From contig OY757011.1 in the NCBI GenBank assembly GCA_963580285.1, positions 100,842,316 to 100,906,315 on the forward strand: a stretch of 64,000 nt of DNA, written 5' to 3'. Below are positions 1 through 11,700 of the stretch, in pieces (position 1 is the first letter of the stretch; each line of letters starts with the position of its first letter). Below the pieces are notes generated by a model. That model had not been told where the DNA came from, did no database searches, and was given only the letters and a program-made list of their open reading frames with translations. Origin of the DNA: Lucinisca nassula. Taxonomy: Eukaryota; Mollusca; Bivalvia; Lucinida; Lucinidae. A program made the translations under genes and the position numbers.

Positions 1-627
1 TTTTTAGAAAAACTTTGTCGTGATCCATCAATGGATATTGATATAACTTCAGACAAATGTTGGTTATTATGATAATATCTCAAGCAAGATCGAAATTCAG
101 GATTCTGGGATCAAGGTCGGCCCCTGCCCACAGGAGCTTGAAGAAACAGATGGGCTGCATGATGCTTCCACACAGAGCTAAAACCGACCGCACACGAGTA
201 CTGGTAAACCGCTTAGAGGATCTAAGCCTGCCAAGGCAAAGCGGTGGGAGTCGGTCCGTCCATGCTCATAAACCCTATTGGTTTCATTGGGTGACAGGGC
301 TCAAGATGTCATTTCATCTCAATGTCGGGTAAAAGTCCCACAAAATTGGAAGTAACGTCTCCAAAATGACCTATATGCTGTTGACAGGTACGTTAAACAA
401 ACAAATCTGGGATCAAGGTCAAGGTTACTGTGGCTGTTTTCATAAAAAAAAATTATTATGGCTCCAGTGCTTACATTAATGGATGGATTTTTATGTAACT
501 TTTGACAAAGGCTTGGTAAGATAATTAGTTTTAGAGCATGTTTGACTTTCAGGGTGTTTGGATGAAAGTTCAAAGGTCACTGTGGCTGTTTTTAGAAAAA
601 CTGTAATCACTCCAGCACCTACATCAA
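1..627. repeat. Dispersed fragments of the 145 bp repeat family
   Basis: Outside the SINE copy at 113-408, this stretch holds diverged pieces of the 145 bp unit that forms a clean array at 56800-57960. Shared phrases are AAGGTCACTGTGGCTGTTTT, TAGAAAAACTTTGTC and TGGATGGATTTTTATGTAAC. I see no gene. Confidence 0.6.
113..408 (+). repeat. SINE-like family 1, copy a
   Basis: This is a roughly 300 bp retroposon-like repeat read in its sense direction. It starts near GGAGCTTGAAGAAACAG, passes through GTACTGGTAAACCGCTTAG and TGACATCTTGAG-like blocks, and ends in a tail of the form ACGTTAAAC followed by AAACAAAC. The same sequence recurs in whole or part at seven other places in the window. Two of those copies (51058 and 59086) have clear target-site duplications, which supports retroposition. 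The short ORFs inside it are not genes. Confidence 0.75.
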
Positions 628-856
628 TTAACCCATTCAGTACCAGAAACCCATAAAGGGGTACCTTGGCAAACAGTGCAGGATGCAGATCAGATGCCGC
701 AGAATGCGGCATCTGATCAGGTACACTGTTTGCAAAAAGTTCAGCCATTTTCTGAATAGTTTTTGAAGAAAACACAACCTGACACCATTAAATTTTGAAA
801 TGGACTCCTGCTCTATATATAAGGTGGTCTAATCCATTTGGTACAAAGAGGGTTAA
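628..856. mobile_element. piggyBac-like MITE, family M1
   Basis: The element is bounded by TTAA on both sides, with TTAA-CCCATTCAGTACC at the left and the inverted form GGTACAAAGAGGG-TTAA at the right. TTAA target sites with CCC...GGG ends are the known signature of piggyBac transposons. At 229 bp with no ORF it would be non-autonomous. It carries a central palindrome, CAGATCAGATGCCGC / GCGGCATCTGATCAGG, around 690-721. A second copy lies at 43946-44176, and a partial copy follows directly at about 853-985, interrupted by a G-run. Confidence 0.65.
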
Positions 857-994
857 CCCATTGTATGCGGGGGGGGGGGGGGGGGCCTTAAAGGGGTACA
901 CTGACAATCAATGCTGGCCCAGATCAGACGCCGCAGAACGCGGTGTTTGCTCAGGGCCGGCATTATCTGCTAACAGAATTTTCCATCAAAAATA

Positions 995-1795
995 GAACAA
1001 GAGGGCCATGATGGCCCTGGATCTCTCACCTGATCCATACTGTACGAAAGAAATGGTAGGTAATATAGTAAGATGGAGTGGGGGGGGGGGGGGTGAGCAA
1101 TTTTGATTGACAGTGACTCAAGGAACATTTCTCAGAAATTATATCAAAATCAATCTAGCTGTTTATAACTAGGTCATTTTAGGGTTTGGATATTTTTAGG
1201 TCTGGTGGCTTTCATGTTCACTTGAGTAAAATTGATCCATAAGCCATAACAAGGTTTTTATTAAAATAGCTACAGTGACCTTGACCGTAAGCCCAGAACC
1301 CTGAATGCTGATCTCGCTTGAGAATATTATCATACCTAACGTTTTTGTGAAGTTACATCAAAATCCATTGGTTAATCTAGGAGCTAGCTAGAGCCATGGA
1401 AAAGTTTTTCTAAAAACAGCCACAGTGACCTTGACTTATGATCAGGACCCGGAAAGTTGCACTTGCTTCATACATTATCATACCCAACATTTGTGTGAAG
1501 CTACATTACAATCCATCAACTAGACTATCAAGTGAGCATATGCTCACTAATACCCCCGGCCAAAGCCATCGGTAACTTTCTGGCAATTCAAAGCCATCAA
1601 GTTTGACAAAAACCTATTATGAACACAGAATTAATCTTGCAAAAGTAAGGAGAATACCATTACATCTAAATAACTCACCTGATAACTAATGAGATCTTGA
1701 ACAGATGTTTGAAATGTCAGTATCACAAGTTGTCTGTTTAGTCTTTTTAGAACAAAGGCTATTTCTCTTCCAATTGTCTGATTCAGTAATAACTC
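995..1795 (+). repeat. Start of a tandem-repeat element plus 145 bp family pieces
   Basis: It opens with AACAAGAGGGCCATGATGGC, whose GGGCCAT/ATGGCCC arms make a short hairpin. The same opening occurs at 33158. A 14-base G-run lies near 1080. From about 1120 to 1560 come diverged 145 bp family units (CACAGTGACCTTGAC, the reverse of the GTCAAGGTCACTGTG phrase). I see no gene. Confidence 0.55.
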
Positions 1796-3600
1796 CTGAA
1801 AATTATTGGAGCTAGAGCCTTGAAAGTTGGTGAATAGATTGGTGGTGATGAGTAGATGAACTGATTAACTTTTGACAACATTCCGAAAAATACTTTGTGA
1901 GTTATGGCCCTTTGTCATTTTGGTAATTTGTGCCATTGATCTGTATGGTAAAAGTGATGCATAGCATGAGATATCTTGCTGACAAAATTTTATAAAAAAA
2001 AAATTCTTAGAGCAATAACTCTTGAAAGGGGCATAATCCTGACGAGAAAAAAAAATACGCGTCAGCTAATTTTCCATGAGGAATCCATATATGAAATTTC
2101 AAAACCCTAGCATACACGGTTCTAAAGTTATGCTATGCATCACTTTTACCATACAGATCAATGGCACAAATTACCAAAATGACAAAGGGCCATAACTCAC
2201 AAAGTATTTTTCGGAATGTTGTCAAAAGTTAATCAGTTCATCTACTCATCACCACCAATCTATTCACCAACTTTCAAGGCTCTAGCTCCAATAATTTTCG
2301 AGATATCTTGCTGACAAGATTTTATTAAAAAAATTTCAAAGGGCAATAACTCTTGAAAGGGGCATAATCCGGAGGAGAAAAAAAATATGCGTCAGCTAAT
2401 TTTCCATGAGGAATCCATATATGAAATTTCAAAACCCTAGCATACACGGTTCTAAAATTATGCTATGCATCACTTTTACCATACAGATCAATGGCACAAA
2501 TTACCAAAATGACAAAGGGCCATAACTCACAAAGTATTTTTCGTAATATTGTCAAAAGTTAATCAGTTCATCTACTCATCACCACCAATCTATTCACCAA
2601 CTTTCAAGGCTCTAGCTCCAATAGTTTTTGAGATATCTTGCTAACAAGATTTTATTAAAAAAATTTCAAAGGGCAATAACTCTTGAAAGGAGCATAATCC
2701 GGACGAGAAAAAAAATACGTGTCGGCTAATTTTCCATGAGTTATGCTATGCATCACTTTTACCATACAGATCAATGGCACAAATTACCAAAATGACAAAG
2801 GGCCATAACTCACAAAGTATTTTTCGGAATGTTGTCAAAAGTTAATCAGTTCATCTACTCATCACCACCAATCTATTCACCAACTTTCAAGGCTCTAGCT
2901 CCAATAATTTTCGAGATATCTTGCTGACAAGATTTTATTAAAAAAATTTCAAAGGGCAATAACTCTTGAAAGGGGCATAATCCGGAGGAGAAAAAAAATA
3001 TGCGTCAGCTAATTTTCCATGAGGAATCCATATATGAAATTTCAAAACCCTAGCATACACGGTTCTAAAATTATGCTATGCATCACTTTTACCATACAGA
3101 TCAATGGCACAAATTACCAAAATGACAAAGGGCCATAACTCACAAAGTATTTTTCGTAATATTGTCAAAAGTTAATCAGTTCATCTACTCATCACCACCA
3201 ATCTATTCACCAACTTTCAAGGCTCTAGCTCCAATAGTTTTTGAGATATCTTGCTGACAAGGTTTTATTAAAAAAATTTCAAAGGGCAATAACTCTTGAA
3301 AGGAGCATAATCCGGACGAGAAAAAAAATACGTGTCGGCTAATTTTCCATGAGGAATCCATATATGAAATTTCAAAACCCTAGCATACACGGTTCTAAAG
3401 TTATGCTATGCATCACTTTTACCATACAGTACAATGGCACAAATTACCAAAATGACAAAGGGCCATAACTCACAAAGTATTTTTCGGAATTTTGTCAAAA
3501 GTTAATCAGTTCATCTACTCATCACCACCAATCTATTCACCAACTTTCAAGGCTCTAGCTCCAATAGTTTTTGAGATATCTTGCTGACAAAATTTTATAA
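1796..3600. repeat. 330 bp tandem array with an inverted first unit
   Basis: The landmark GAGATATCTTGCT starts at 1968, 2300, 2630, 2913, 3243 and 3573, giving spacings of 332, 330, 283, 330 and 330. The short unit lacks about 47 bases. The segment 1796-1967 is nearly the exact reverse complement of 2127-2300, so the array begins at an inverted junction with about 160 bases between arms. Units 2300-2912 and 2913-3572 share diagnostic differences (CCGGAGGAG then CCGGACGAG), so a two-unit block was itself duplicated. It is noncoding. Confidence 0.85.
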
Positions 3601-4345
3601 AAAAAATATAACAAAGGGGAATAACTCTAAAGAACCTGGCCCCACAGCCCCAATTTTCTTTCCCACAATACAACTAGTTATGCATGTTGTTTGTACCAAA
3701 TTTCAAGTTTCTAGGTACAGTAGTTCCTGAGAAATCTTTGACACAAAATTTAAGGTAACTCACAAAATACACATCTCAGTAGCAAATATAACAAAGGGGA
3801 ATAACTCTAAAGAACCTGGCCCCACAGCCCCAATTTTCTTTCCCACAATACAACTAGTTATGCATGTTGCTTGTACCAAATTTCAAGTTTCTAGGTACAA
3901 TAGATCTTGAGAAATCTTTGACACAAAATTTAAGGTAAGTCACAAAATGCACATCTCAGTAGCAAATATAACAAAGGGGAATAACTCTAAAGAACCTGGC
4001 CCCACAGCCCCAATTTTCTTTCCCACAATACAACTAGTTATGCATGTTGTTTGTACCAAATTTCAAGTTTCTAGGTATAGTAGTTCCTGAGAAATCTTTG
4101 ACACAAAAAAAAGTTTACACACACACACACACACACAGAGAAAAGACGAAAACTATATACCACCATGGCATACTCCGTATGCCGGGGGTATATGCATGTT
4201 GTTTGTACCAAATTTCAAGTTTCTAGGTATAGTAGTTCCTGAGAAATCTTTGACACAAAAAAAAGTTTACACACACACACACACACACACAGAAAAGACG
4301 AAAACTATATACCCCCATGGCATACTCCGTATGCCGGGGGTATAA
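3601..4345 (+). repeat. 180 bp and 153 bp tandem units ending in a hairpin
   Basis: Units starting AAATATAACAAAGGGGAATA begin near 3606, 3785 and 3965, with a period of 180. They pass into a second 153 bp repeat (about 4040-4192 and 4193-4345), each copy with an AC microsatellite (about 4118 and 4268) and a terminal hairpin, CATGGCATAC/GTATGCCGGGGG followed by TATA. The hairpin end resembles those at 26848 and 41957. It is noncoding. Confidence 0.8.
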
Positions 4346-4719
4346 TAAATGTAGACGCTAGAGTGATATGTCAAATTTTTTTCTATAAAATAGCCATAGT
4401 GACCTTGACCTTGAGCCCAGAATCGTGAAAGTCAAACTTGCTTGAGATATTATCATACCCAACATTTGTGTAAAGTCTCATAAAAACCTTTGATAAATGT
4501 GGGAGCTAGAGTGATGACAAAGTTTCTGAAAATAGCCAATTCACCTGGGACCATGAAAGTCTAGCTTGCTGGAGATATTACCATATCCAACTTTGGTGTG
4601 AAGTTACATTAAAATCCATCAATAAATGTAGGGGCTACAGTGAAGACAAAGCTTTCCTAAAAATAGCCCCAAGAACCTTGACTTTGAGCCCAACACCCTA
4701 AAAGTCTGATTTGCTTGAA
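4346..4719. repeat. Diverged 145 bp family units
   Basis: Two to three decayed units can be seen, with GTGACCTTGACCTTGAG, ATATTATCATACCCAACATT and TAAATGTGGGAGCTAGAG. They are noncoding. Confidence 0.6.
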
Positions 4720-6816
4720 AATGAAATGAATTGGCCCTCGGGCGCCCTAGGGCTATAATTTGAGGCTTTTGAGCCTTCATAGCAGAGGTCCACAAGACGA
4801 AGCCTCATATCAAATATCAAAGACCTGGGCCTTCTGGTTTCAGACAAGATGATTTTCTAAGGGATTCTCTATATAAGTCAAAATAAAACCAGTGGGACCC
4901 GGGACAGGGCCATTTTTGAGCACAAGGATATAATTTGGACAATCTTGGAAGAGGTCCAATAGATGAAGCTTCATACCAAACATAAAAGACCTAGGCCAAG
5001 AATGTGGTTTCAAACATGAAGATTTTTACAGGATTTCCCTACGTAATTCTATGTAAAACCAGTTGGCCCACACACGGGGCCAGTTCTGGCCCCAGGGCTA
5101 ATATATGAACAACCGTAGTAGAGGTTCACCAGATGAAGCATATCAAAGACCTGGGCCTTCTGGTTTCAGACAAGAAGATTTTTAAATGTTTTCCTTATAT
5201 AAGTCTATGTAAAACCGGTGGACCCCAGGGGTGGGGCCATTTTGGGCCTCAGGACTAAACTTTGAACAATCCTGGTAGAGGTCCACTAGATGAAGCTTCA
5301 TACCAAATATCAAAGATCTGGTTTCAGAAGAGAAGATTTTTTAAAGGCTTTCCCTATATAAGACAATGTAAAACCAGGGGCCCCAGCACGGGGACGTTTT
5401 GGCCCCAAGCCAATAATTTGAACAATCTTGGTAGAGGTCCTCTAGATGAAGCTTCATAGCAGCTTTCTGGTTTCAAATGAGAAGATTTTTAAAGGGTTTC
5501 CCTATGTAAAACCAGTGGGCCCTGGGTGGGGGGGGGCATTTTTTTTGCTCCAGGGCTATAATATAAACAATCTTGGTAAAGGTCCACTATATAAAACCAT
5601 GTAAAACCGGTTGACCCAGGGGAGGGGCCATTTTTTGCCCAAGGGCTATAATTTGAACAATCTTGGTAGAGGTCCAATAGATGAAGCTTCATATAATTTA
5701 AAGGGTTTCCCTATGTAAAACCAGTGGGTCCTGGGGCGGGGTCATTTTTGGCCCCAAGGCTATAATATAATCAATCTTGGTAAAGGTCCACAATATAAAA
5801 CCATATAAAACCAGTTGACCCCAGGATGGGGCCATTTTTGGCCCAGGGCTATAATTTGAATAATCTTGGTAGAGGTGCACTAGATGAAGCTTCACACCAA
5901 ATATCAAAGACCTGGGCCTTCTGGTTTCATACGAGAAGAATTTTAAAGGTTTTCCCTATATAAGTTTATGTAAAACTGGTGGGCCTGGCCTCTTGGTAGA
6001 GGTCCTCTAGATTAAGCTTCATAGCAAACTTCAAAGACCGCGGCTTTCTGGTTTCAAATGAGAAGATTTTAAAGGGTTTCCCCATGTAAAACCAGTGGGC
6101 TCTTGGGCAGGGCCATTTTTGGCCGCAGGGCTATAATATGAACAATCTTGGTAAAGGTCCACTAGATGAAGCTTCATACCAAATATCAAAGACCTGGGCC
6201 TTCTGGTTTCAGACAAGAAGATTTTTAAAGGTTTTCCCTATAACAAACCATGTAAAACCTGTTGACCCCGGGGCGGGGCCATTTTTGGCCCCAGGGCTAA
6301 AATTTGAAAAATCTTGGTAGAGGTCCAATAGATGAAGCTTCATACCAAATATCAAAGACCTGGACCTTCTGGTTTCATACGAGAAGATTTTTATAAGTCA
6401 ATGTAAAACTGGTGGGCCTGGCACGGGGTTCATTTTTCGCCCCAGGGCTATAATTTGACTAATCTTGGTAGAGGTCCACTAGATGAAGCTTCATACCAAA
6501 TAACAAAGGCCTGGGCCTTGTGGTTTCATAGAAGAAGATTTTTTAAGTTTTCAGTGAAAAAAAAATCTATTTTGGGCTCCTGTGACTAGATGTACAACGG
6601 ACCGGAACCATTTGAACAATTCTGAAAAGGGACCACCTAAGGATCATTCCTGTGAAGTTTGGTCAAAATCCAATCACTGGTTTAGGAGTCCATCATGTCG
6701 TTTGAAGAAATTGTTTACAGACGGAAGCACGCACAGACGTTGGGCACATGCACGGAGTACGGACAAAAAGTGATCACAAAAGGTCATCTTGTCACTACCT
6801 GACAGGTGACCTAATA
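4720..6816. repeat. ~160 bp GGCCATTTTTGGCC tandem array
   Basis: About twelve degenerate units repeat the order GGGCCATTTTTGGCC, GGGCTATAATTTGAACAAT, GGTAGAGGTCCACTAG, ATGAAGCTTCATACC and CTGGTTTCAGACAAGAAG. The ATGAAGCTTCA landmark recurs about every 150-165 bases, for example near 4962, 5289, 5445, 6165, 6331 and 6482. The block ends in a non-repeated tail with an AGGTCA...TGACCT hairpin at about 6780-6816. A smaller block of the same family lies at 31220-31925. Its short ORFs are by-products of the repeat. Confidence 0.8.
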
Positions 6817-7235
6817 AAAACAAAAAAAAAATAGGCCTGATACCCACTTATATGACAAATGAACTTGTCCAACATGTAGCAATGGAAGAGTTCACTAGTA
6901 TACAATGGGTTAATGGATGCCAATATTTCTTCACACAACATCTCACAGGGGGACCTAGGCTCAATTAAGACCAAGGTCACTGTGGCTATTTTTAGAAAAA
7001 CATTGTCATCCATCTTAGCCCCTTCTTTTATCAGTGCAGAGGTGTAAAATTTCCCTCAAACTCACTCGCCCTTATCGTCTAAACTTTTCATTTAGGTGCT
7101 AAAAATGAAGAAAAAATAAGGTCAGTTTTGAAAACCTCACTCGCCCTGCCTTAAAACTTACTGGCAAATGCGAGCGGGCAAGTAGAATTTTACACCCCTG
7201 CAGTGGATTTTAATTTTACTTCACACAAATATTAC
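6817..7235. repeat. Repeat fragments, no gene
   Basis: The stretch includes a 145 bp family piece near 6960-7020 (AAGGTCACTGTGGCTATTTT) and a segment with CTCACTCGCCC repeated in opposite contexts near 7060-7150. I see no coding capacity. Confidence 0.5.
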
Positions 7236-7468
7236 ATATGAGCCAGCGCATGACAATACCTACAATAAGACATGTGGGCCCAATGAAGACTCAGATCAGC
7301 CTGCCCATCCACCCAGTCTGATCAGAGTCTTCGTTGTGCACTCTAAGGATAGCTCCTTCATGCAGCAAGAGGAGGCACTAGTTAGACTATATGGATGTGC
7401 AGGCTGATCTGAGTCTTTGATGGGCCCACATGTATTATTGTTGGTTTTGTCATGCGCTGGCTCATATG
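7236..7468. mobile_element. MITE with ~45 bp terminal inverted repeats (M3)
   Basis: The ends CATATGAGCCAGCGCATGAC and GTCATGCGCTGGCTCATATG are exact inverted copies. The inverted match continues, with small gaps, through ACATGTGGGCCCA / TGGGCCCACATGT and CAGATCAGCCTGC / GCAGGCTGATCTG. At 233 bp with no ORF, this is a non-autonomous DNA transposon; its superfamily is unassigned. Confidence 0.75.
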
Positions 7469-7585
7469 ACTTTATATGGAACTTGATTGACTTTCAGGGG
7501 ACTGATCTCAAGGTCACTATGTCCATTTGTTTGAAAAACTTTGTCATCGCTGTAATGCTTACATTTATAAGTGGATTTCAAATTA
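7469..7585. repeat. 145 bp family fragment
   Basis: Phrases TCAAGGTCACTATGTCCATT and ACATTTATAAGTGGATTTCA match the 56800-57960 unit. It is noncoding. Confidence 0.55.
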
Positions 7586-7587
7586 AC

Positions 7588-7850
7588 ATTACGATAACAC
7601 ACCCGTGCAACAGAGTGCATTTTTCACATCTTCAAAATGGCTACTTTTCAGATGATAATCCTTAATATTTTTGCTATAAATGTTCAAAACATAGGTTGAG
7701 GGTGCTCGTTAGATCCGCCTTAGTGAGGCGGTTCTAACGAGTACCCACAACCTATGTCTTGGAGCAGAAATAAGAAAAATAATGTATACCCCCGTAAACC
7801 AGTTTTCTCTATATAAAGTGGGGTTTAGGGGGTCTTCATTTCATGTTGGC
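7588..7850. mobile_element. Palindromic element family P, copy 1
   Basis: It opens with TTACGATAACAC. The centre is a hairpin with arms close to GCTCGTTAGATCCGC and GCGGTTCTAACGAGTACCC (7710-7745). A trailing segment reads GTATACCCCCGTAAACC and AAGTGGGGTTTAGGGG. The same order is found at 25434, 31988 (reverse), 59227 and 62017. The ends of the better copies form inverted repeats around ACGAAAACAC. No ORF is present. Confidence 0.7.
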
Positions 7851-7951
7851 TATCAAATTACATCTTAAGCAACTTTGACTTTCACCAGTTAAGTGTTTGC
7901 CCACACTCCACAGTCTTGGGCAAGGAGATTTTATCACCTGTGATGCCTTGT

Positions 7952-8164
7952 TTAACTCTTATCTTGCTGTTCACGACAACCCTTATATTTGCAAACAGCG
8001 TAGATCCAGATCAGATGGCTTCTGAAGAAGCCATCTGATCAGGATCTACACTGTTTGGCCTTCAGTTTATGAATTTGTAGCAATAAATTATGTCAAGTAA
8101 TTTGATTGGTTGATAGACAGAAATGGGTGTTGCTTAAATGAAAATTCAGCAAGAGAAGAGTTAA
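7952..8164. mobile_element. piggyBac-like MITE, family M2, diverged copy
   Basis: It is flanked by TTAA with inverted ends CTCTTATCTTGCTG / CAGCAAGAGAAGAG. The core palindrome CAGATCAGATGGCTTC / GAAGCCATCTGATCAGG is followed by TCTACACTGTTTGGC, as in the intact copy at 28655. There is no ORF. Confidence 0.65.
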
Positions 8165-8280
8165 ATAAGCAATAAACAGCTTCCATGTGCACCCAAGTCA
8201 GACACAGGATTTTTCAGTATCAGGATGACTGGCAGATGAGAACATCAATGAGGCTGAAAAAGTTCTATCACATACAGATG

Positions 8281-8456
8281 TACCTAAACACGACAACCCC
8301 TACCCTTGCGAACAGTGTAGATCCAGATGAGATGGCTTCCAGATCAGTCTGTCATGTAGTTTGTGAACAAAACAAACAAATTGTCAAGTTATGTGATCGG
8401 TTGATAGTCCGTAATGGGAGTGGCTAAATTAGTTTATTCCACAGGACAAGGGTTAA
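8281..8456. mobile_element. Truncated M2 MITE
   Basis: It keeps the GTGTAGATCCAGATGAGATG core, a GGTTGATAGTCCGTAATGGG stretch and the right end ACAGGACAAGGG-TTAA. The left end is degraded and part of the core palindrome is missing. Confidence 0.55.
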
Positions 8457-8607
8457 ACCGCTTTAAAACACTGGTTTTGGGTACTGTGTACATGGATTAA
8501 AGATGGATCCCAAAAATTCATAGATTACAAATAAAGAAAAAAAAACATGTAAGGTAATTTTTCTGTAAAAATTTTATGAATGTGTTCTAATATAACATTG
8601 TCGTTAA
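8457..8607. other. AT-rich sequence, nothing recognised
   Basis: It lies between the MITE and the 3' side of the long host exon, inside the intron that starts at 8707 on the minus strand. No repeat or gene was recognised. Confidence 0.4.
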
Positions 8608-8702
8608 ACTACAATGGCGTTTGTTTTGTTCCATAAAAATAGCATAAAAAAGTGGTCGCGGTGAAATTGTAGATGTATGTTATCCTAGTGGAGCACATCA
8701 CA

Positions 8703-8708
8703 CTTACC
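8703..8708 (-). other. Splice donor of the long exon
   Basis: On the minus strand the exon end AATAAG is followed by GTAAGTGTG, a close match to the U1-complementary donor consensus. Reading on gives an aromatic-rich tail without protein-like character and a stop at 8609-8611. The cut falls between codons, inside the second zinc finger, so a downstream exon must complete that finger. Confidence 0.75.
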
Positions 8709-11700
8709 TTATTCTGAAATTCTTGGTAGCACACCTCACAATGTTTGGGATGAGCTGCTTTCATATGTGCATTATGCTCTGCTGAGAGCTTTTTTTTACA
8801 AACCGGGCACTTTCTTTCTGCAGTGCTACAATCTGACCTGTATTTTTTAGTGACAACATGGACAGTCTCAGCAGTTGTTTCTTTCTCAATTTTTCTTCTT
8901 TTGGTATTCTTCTGTTTTTTCAAGAGAACATTCTTTCTTTTCTGACAATAAATTTGGTCTTTGCAGCCATCAGATTTGCTTTTTAATACCATATCTTCCT
9001 CAAGTTTGCCAGTAATATTTTTACGCAATTTTTTGGTTTCAACACCACCATTTTTCATGTCAGCAGACTGTTTCTGGTTATCCTTGTTCACCATAATATC
9101 AGTTAGTTTTACCCTTAATTCAGGAGATGACTTCCCCTTTGTACATCCAGCTTTTAAACCTTTTTTCTTTGGTTTATCAGTTTTATACTTTGATACTCTT
9201 TTTGAATCCACTAAATTTGGTTGACAGTATGTCTCCTTTAATTGCGGTAATTTTGATTGTCTTCTTGGATGACCTCGCCCTGATTTCTTTTGACAATCTA
9301 ATCTTTCTGACACAGAGTGGTTGATGTCCCCTTCAAGTTTATGCACTTTTGATACATCAAATACTTCACTAGATACAGATATTTTAGTAATGTCTTTTTC
9401 CTTTCTATCACAGACATTTTCTCCAGTACTTTGTTTTCTTTTCTTATGTTTAGAGTTTAGCATCTCCATTTGAGAACTACTTCTTGTCTTTACTGTTTTA
9501 AGCTTAGCAACCTCAGAACTATTAGAGTACTGTGCTGGTTTCTTCCTTTTCCTTGGAGCCTGTTTGTCAAACTCTGCACCAAGAAATTCTGCTGCCATAC
9601 CAAATAATGATCTTTCTTGTCGCAACTTTCGCTTCTGAGAAAGCCTCTTATCAATTTCATAATTCTTGTCTTGTACACTACAAGTAGGTCCTTCTATGTC
9701 AGGTTTGTTTTCTTTGCTTGCATCAACATTCACACTTGGCTTGCAACTTGCCTTTTCTGTAGTTTGCATTTTGCTGCTACATGTATTTGAAACTTTCATT
9801 ACTGTCTTCTGATTACTAGCCCTTTGCCCTTGCTTGATACAGGTTTCTTTCTTTACTTTATTTTTTAAATCTTCTGTAAAGGAGCTTTCAGTTTTATCTT
9901 GGTTGGAACATTTGTCTCCACAATATCCTTTATTAATATTTTTTGAATCACAATTTACTGGCTCAGACTTTTTCTCGTATGTTTTGATATCTTGAACTGG
10001 AGATAGAACAGGAGGTGAAATACTAGACGTTTCAATTAACATTTCTTCGATTTCATCACTTGTAAGGGGCAACACATCATTAAACAAATCTTCTGAAGTC
10101 CTCATTTCTGTCAAAACACTATCAATATAATCATCTGCTAATCTTAAGGCCACAGTGCTGTTGCTTACATCTGAAGATTTGCTTCTTGATACCTGTAAAT
10201 TACCAGTAAATAAAGGACCTTCAGAAACATCTACAGGTTGTACAGAAAATGAATTAATGGCGTTGTTGGCATGTGCTTGTACAGCAGTGTTTTTATTCCA
10301 CAGATCAGTATAGCTTTCTGAAGCAATCGCAGAATCACGCATCCAGTTTGTATCAAACTGACAGTTTGAAGTACTTGTACATTGCCTCATACTGTTAATA
10401 TTTCTAGCATTTGGCCTTATAAACTGACAAGCTTGTGAAACTTGCAACTGGGTTTGACTGTTGTCAGGTTGCAAAGTAATATTCTCAACTTTAGAAATGG
10501 GCTGCTGGAATCTTCCAAATTCTATTGCTGGGTTTTGATAAGTGCCAGACCCCAATATTGGTCTTGTTTGTTGAAAATTTACAGAATTCAAATGTGGTTG
10601 GAACATATTTAATCTGAAACCCTCACTGGTATCACTTCTTATCTGGTTGGTCTGAATAAGATTTCTATGTAGCCCAAACCTACACTGAAACCCACTATTG
10701 AAATTCTGAGGGCTATTTAATTGGCCATATCCATAATTGTTGATGGGATTTAAGCTTCTAATGTCTGAACAATGGTCTATACAAGCAAATGCATCAATCA
10801 TTCCTTGGGCACAAATGTTGTAATTTGGAACATGAGAATACTGACAGCTGTATGAAAAAGCATCTGGGTAGTCTACATGGGTTGAATAACAACTATTAGG
10901 CTGGTTCACTGGATATTGAGTGAACATATCTGCATGACAATAAACAGAGTTTCCGTGGAAGTTATTCAGTGAATTATAATGTGGTGGCATAAAAAACGAA
11001 GAACAAGTCTCATTGAAATTACCATGAGGATTATAATATGGAGGTACATGACCTGTGAGATGATGGTTTCCATGAGCATTGCTTTGAGGAATGTGATGTG
11101 GTGGCCTGTTGAATGTTGAAATGTAACTGTTCATCACAACAGGAGAAACTGATGATTTGTTTAGAGTATATGGATTACAGTTGTTTAGAGTTGGCACTTG
11201 TGAACAAGGTACATTGATTGTTAATGGAACAGAACCCATAGTAGTATTTAGCACTTGCTTTTGTGAAGTTATAGGATTTTTCATAGCATCACATTCAGTG
11301 GCTTGTGGTTTACAAGGAACAAAACTCAAAGGTGTTTTTAGCAATGGTTTTGGTGATGTCAATCTATTTTTCATACCATCACATACAGTGGCAGTAGAGC
11401 CAGAGATAATCTCTGCAGTAGTATGTGTATTCAATTCAATATGAGAGGCAAAGCTGGAAGGACTGTAACCTGCAGTTGTGACAGTTATGTTTGATCTACA
11501 GGCAGATGATACCAATGTCGATTTTTTATTGTCTTCGCCTGCAAAGATCTTTTGCGGTTTACTTGCAGATGATGGATCTGTAAGCCCAACAGATTTTTTC
11601 TTTGAACTTGTTACTGAAATAGATGGTGGAATTTGGGAAGTTGAAGTTTCTATCTCTATTTCTCTTTGGGTAACTGTCTTGCAGCTAACTTTTATACCAG

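Noticed and set aside
8609..8707. C-terminal 32 residues of the long ORF after the zinc-finger region
   Set aside because: They lie beyond a strong splice donor and have no protein-like character. They are treated as intron.
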